Part shown: positions 60,546 to 64,000 of the stretch, one piece after another
How the letters are laid out: the number at the start of each line of letters is the position of its first letter
Numbering within the stretch: the first letter of the stretch is position 1
Notes under the pieces: generated by a model
Told to the model about the DNA's origin: nothing
What the model saw: only the letters and a program-made list of their open reading frames with translations
Database searches by the model: none
Made by a program: the position numbers and the translations under genes
NCBI GenBank assembly: GCA_019916065.1
Contig: CM034244.1
Span: forward strand, 36,212,877 to 36,276,876
Source of the DNA: Vitellaria paradoxa
Lineage: Eukaryota; Streptophyta; Magnoliopsida; Ericales; Sapotaceae
DNA length: 64,000 nucleotides
Direction: 5' to 3'

Positions 60546-60800
60546 CGCATGGGTAGGATTCCCTAACCTACCTCCACCTCTAAATACTTTCTAGTTGCAA
60601 ATTTTCAATAAAATCCAAAACTCGATTCAAATTAGGCCTCACCCCAACTAATAGCCAACTTTATAAGATAGACAACAAAAGAAACTTTTTAACATGTACA
60701 CTGGCTCCTAGACTCATTAAAACGAACTCTTGTTTCTCTCTCCCCAAATAAGCCACGCCAAGCAAAAAGGCATATAGGATTTTTAGTTGTCTTTTGAATA
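60546..60800 (-). mobile_element. LINE 3' fragment, right arm of an inverted pair
   Basis: The minus strand encodes PFCLAWLIWGERNKSSF-stop, a LINE ORF2 C-terminal signature, followed by TTTTATTGAAAATTTGC and GGTGGAGGTAGG. It is homologous to 60325-60535 in the opposite orientation. Confidence 0.65.
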
Positions 60801-60892
60801 GCCTTTTGTTTGCTACATAAGTTGCATCCCTTGGTATTTCTTCTTTATAAAATGTATATTGTTTATCAAAAAGGAAAAAAAAAAGGACTTAC

Positions 60893-61190
60893 CTTTTTTT
60901 TTTTTAATCAGTAGATGTACTTTATTGAAAATGGCAACAAGGGATGCCAACCAATTACATTAAGGCTGGACAAAAAGCCCAGATTCTCATAAAAGAATAA
61001 GAAAGTAAGCAAATCCAGCTTCCTACCCCAAGATAACCACTTATACAACATAGCTGAAAAAATGTCTTTCACCCTATAAATTGAAACTTCCATGCCATGG
61101 AAACTTCTTCTATTACATTCCATCCAAGTAACCCAACTAAGACAAAAAGGAATAACCCACAACCCTTTCCCAGTGAAACGGTGAATCTCC
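60893..61190 (-). mobile_element. LINE 3' end with poly(A) tail
   Basis: The minus-strand frame (61162-60908) reads MWVIPFCLSWVTWMECNRRS, then VKDIFSAMLYKWLSW, the usual C-terminus of plant LINE ORF2. It runs into a tail and a 13-base A run (T run on plus, 60893-60905). 5' truncated; no target duplication found. Confidence 0.7.
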
Positions 61191-61287
61191 TATTATATAG
61201 TCCTTGATTCATAGATACCGTGGAGATTGGATACTCTAATTAATGTACAGTTATGCTTTTCTTCTTATTGAACTTAGTTTATGCCCA

Positions 61288-62517
61288 GAGGCAGATCCAC
61301 AGCCTACCGAGAGTAGGCGAACGCCTACACTGATATTTTAGACCCGACCCGACCCGATTGACCCGTGTAAAAAAAAAAACCCAGGCCCCCCGCCTCTCTC
61401 TCTCTCTCTTCCCACCATTGGTTCTCAGTTTTCACTCAGTCTTTCTGCGATCCAACCTCCAGTTCCATAAGTTATGTTCTACTCTCTCTCTCTACACACA
61501 CACAAGCACATATATATAATGATTTATGCTGTTAGGATTTTTCCTGTACAAATATCTATGCTCTTCTTTTTAATCTGTGTATATATACAAGTATTAGGGC
61601 ATAGGCACGTGTGTATTGTTCCTATTATTATTATTATTATTTTTTGTTCTCTCCATGCAATCCTTGCTATCTGTACAACTTCTCTTCCTTTTTTATCTAT
61701 TTGTACAATTTGATTACATATTTACTTATAAAATAAAAAATTTAAAGAATAAAACTGAGGAAACATCATGTGAAGTTACAAGAAGAAGTTGAGGTATCTA
61801 TAGAATCAAAATTAGTGACACAGCTTCACAGAGATAAATGTTCTTCTGGGCACACGTACATACGTGTAATTTGAATTATATAATTGTAAAAATTGTTATT
61901 TCTTAAGATGCAATGATAATATATAAAATAATTTAATTATTTTTATAAAACATTCCATGCATTATCGTATATATGCACATGCTGCCAAAGAAATTGTAGA
62001 AGCAAGGGTTTAAAATAAGAGAAGTTTTATTAAGAGATGTTGTATTATTAATTTCCATTATTGTATGTAATATAAAGATATATTGCTTCTGAATTTGATT
62101 TAATTTGTGAATATATCTTGATCATTCTTCCTGATTTGATTATTATATATATGTATATATCTATTTCCACCTAGTCCCAGAATTAAAGTGTAATGTTATG
62201 CGCATGTGTAATGTAGTAGAGTTTAAATGCCAATTGACAACAAACTTAGTTAGAATTAATTCATGTAATTAGGTAATTTACTACTGCAGCCTTCACAAGG
62301 GACCAGTGAAAAAATAAACATCCCTTTCGGGAAACCCATTTGCAAGCAATAAATGAGATGCTACTTTGGGAGCGGTACCTTGGGGGCTGGGGCAACCACG
62401 TCATTTCACATGTCTGCAAATTAGTTAGGCAAATAGGCAAAACTCTTCCTACCTATTAGACTCATTGGGGCTACGTTGACTTGGGCCTACACTGGCCGAA
62501 TTTTCTGGGTCCGCCAC
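61288..62517. mobile_element. MULE-type non-autonomous element
   Basis: Perfect 9-bp duplication TTATGCCCA (61279-61287 and 62518-62526). Ends GAGGCAGATCCACAGCC and, in complement, GTGGCGGACCCAGAAAA, which match only partly. A GTAGGC...GCCTAC motif occurs near both ends (61303-61326 and about 62485). 1,230 bp, no transposase. The 9-bp duplication points to Mutator type. Confidence 0.75.
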
Positions 62518-62526
62518 TTATGCCCA

Positions 62527-63362
62527 CTTAGCTTCTTTTAAGAAGCAACTTACTAGGAGAAATTTAGGAAAACTTTATTGAGGGAGCAGGAAGCGGTAAG
62601 AAAGAAAAGGTCAAAATTAAGCAATTACGGGTAATAATATTGTTATGTCTAACAAATATAGATAGACCACACACACACTCACACGTATCAATGGACATGC
62701 ATGTCCTTCGCACTTTCATGACTTATTTTCCCGAATTTCAATTTCTTGACCATCCATGCCATGCAACATACGTCTCCATCATGTCTGATTCAAATGTTCT
62801 AAACCTAGCAAGACAGAATCCTTGTCCACCTAATCTACATAGATCCTGGACTTGGCAAAGATCATTAATTATAAAACCTCTCTCATTCAATTTTAATATC
62901 ATTGGTTTTTCCCTTCCTTATCCAGAAATTTCTTGACCGGGATACTATTAGTTTTGCAACTAGCAAAGTGTACTTTGATGCTACTCTATTTTAAATTCTG
63001 TGAAATATCTTAATGAAAAATCCTCATCATGTTTGTATTTCTATTCTTTAATCTTATCCTTCTCACACTAGCTTGGGGCTGTGGATATTGTGTGTACTAC
63101 TAGTTTTATTTCCATCAATCTAAGAAACGCTAAGATGGATGCTCATTGCAAGGCAAAGAGCGTTTTTTCACATGGTACCTAGTGCAAGGCAAAACACTGA
63201 CAATTGACAACCTAGCGAAAATGAAGCTGGTTATTGTGAATCTATTGACTATCTGTTTGTAGACGAGGTCAAAAAAATTGGAGCAGAGGGATGGCCCTGC
63301 CTTACCTCCTCCTCTTCTAGATGAGGAAAAAAAAAAAATTAGGCACTTGCAACACTGTAAAC
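62527..63362. other. Right-edge DNA, no supported exon
   Basis: Open frames at 62640-62936 (plus) and 63130-63429 (minus) have no recognisable features. I looked here for the missing N-terminal exons of glucosidase II beta and found none. Confidence 0.4.
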
Positions 63363-63365
63363 TAA

Positions 63366-63739
63366 GCGTCCGTTTGGCATCAACTGACTTATTTAACATA
63401 AGTTGGCTTCTTTTACACAACCATTTCATCTTATATGGTTTTTTTAACTAAAATTTGATTTTCTTTTTTTTTTTTTTTTTTTTGGTAGCTTTTAGGCATG
63501 TTGCTCACATTTTCAAAAAATGCATAAAATAGGAAAAGCAAAGTATGAAAGTCAACTTTTTGGCGTGGATTTCCCAATTTTTAAGTGTTTTTGCAATATT
63601 GTTTTTAGAAAATGTAAATAACATGCCTAAAAGATATCAAATTAAAAAAAATCAAATTTTGTGGGGAAAAAAAAGCCACATAAATCCCAAAAAAAAAAAA
63701 AATTGACTCATTGCTAAGTCATGATTGCGAAAGGGAGCC
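63366..63739. mobile_element. MITE with TAA target duplication, Harbinger-like
   Basis: TAA on both sides (63363-63365, 63740-63742). Ends GCGTCCGTTTGGCATCAACT and, in complement, GGCTCCCTTTCGCAATCATG. The interior has a second inverted pair (TTTTAGGCATGTT at 63488-63500 against AACATGCCTAAAA at about 63620-63632). Non-coding. Confidence 0.7.
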
Positions 63740-64000
63740 TAAGATTCAGACCAAAAGGCCTACTAGCTCAACATAATAGCATAGGTAAAACATTAATGTG
63801 ATTTAGGGGGAGTAACAAGCTATGAAATTTTAGATGTTTAGCACATGGCATAAAGCATCAAGACCAGAGGAAACAAGCTTAAAGGATTAGAAATGCAAAA
63901 ACAGAGCAAGGAGACCAATATGGCATTAACTCCTTACAAGTTGGACCTTCAGATTTCAAAAATATTTTGTGTATTAGTTATAGTTTTCGCAAGGTAACAA

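Noticed and set aside
62640..62936. 98-codon plus-strand open frame near the right edge
   Set aside because: No recognisable motif or splice context; probably chance.

Overview
The window is nuclear DNA of a flowering plant, very probably a eudicot. It has GT-AG introns of several kilobases, AT-rich intergenic DNA, plant-type gene families (cytosolic pyruvate kinase, a plant RING-H2 protein, ER glucosidase II beta with an HDEL tail) and many plant transposon families. I cannot name the species. Gene density is low: three confident protein-coding genes plus one probable first exon in 64 kb. Most of the rest is transposon DNA of different ages.

Layout. 1-5.85 kb: a 1.5-kb solo LTR with perfect target duplication, a small MITE, and a probable minus-strand first exon (5554-5742) with a CT-rich leader. 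5.86-19.12 kb: one large Mutator-like element (MULE) with long terminal inverted repeats and an imperfect 9-bp target duplication. It carries a decayed MULE transposase and a decayed plant mobile domain (PMD) gene, both on the minus strand. A complete 3.2-kb hAT element sits inside its left terminal repeat, and a cluster of five palindromes lies at its right end. 19.6-26.2 kb: a non-autonomous hAT element, a 2.5-kb LTR with internal tandem repeats, a MITE, and a Pack-MULE carrying a piece of a LINE and a piece of a cinnamoyl-CoA-reductase-like gene.

26.5-29.2 kb: an intact RING-H2 E3 ligase gene (plus strand). 29.2-36.5 kb: very AT-rich DNA with a SINE dimer, two large MITEs of one family in opposite orientation, a hAT MITE and another large MITE. 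36.7-40.9 kb: a complete three-exon cytosolic pyruvate kinase gene (minus), 508 aa. 41-45 kb: MITEs and microsatellites. 45.3-58.9 kb: fourteen exons of glucosidase II subunit beta (minus) down to its HDEL stop. The N-terminal exons are beyond the right edge or not recognised. Its introns hold an exon duplication, a 238-bp tandem duplication and TE remnants. 58.9-64 kb: LINE fragments, a TIR element with 8-bp duplication, a MULE-type element with 9-bp duplication and a MITE.

The genes form no operon or cluster. Pyruvate kinase is glycolytic, glucosidase II beta is an ER N-glycan quality-control subunit, and the RING protein is a ubiquitin ligase. The most interesting part is the nested MULE: a PMD-carrying transposon with a terminal palindrome array, inserted about 110 bp upstream of a host start codon. 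All exon coordinates come from reading frame continuity and GT/AG sites read by eye; no search or alignment was run.
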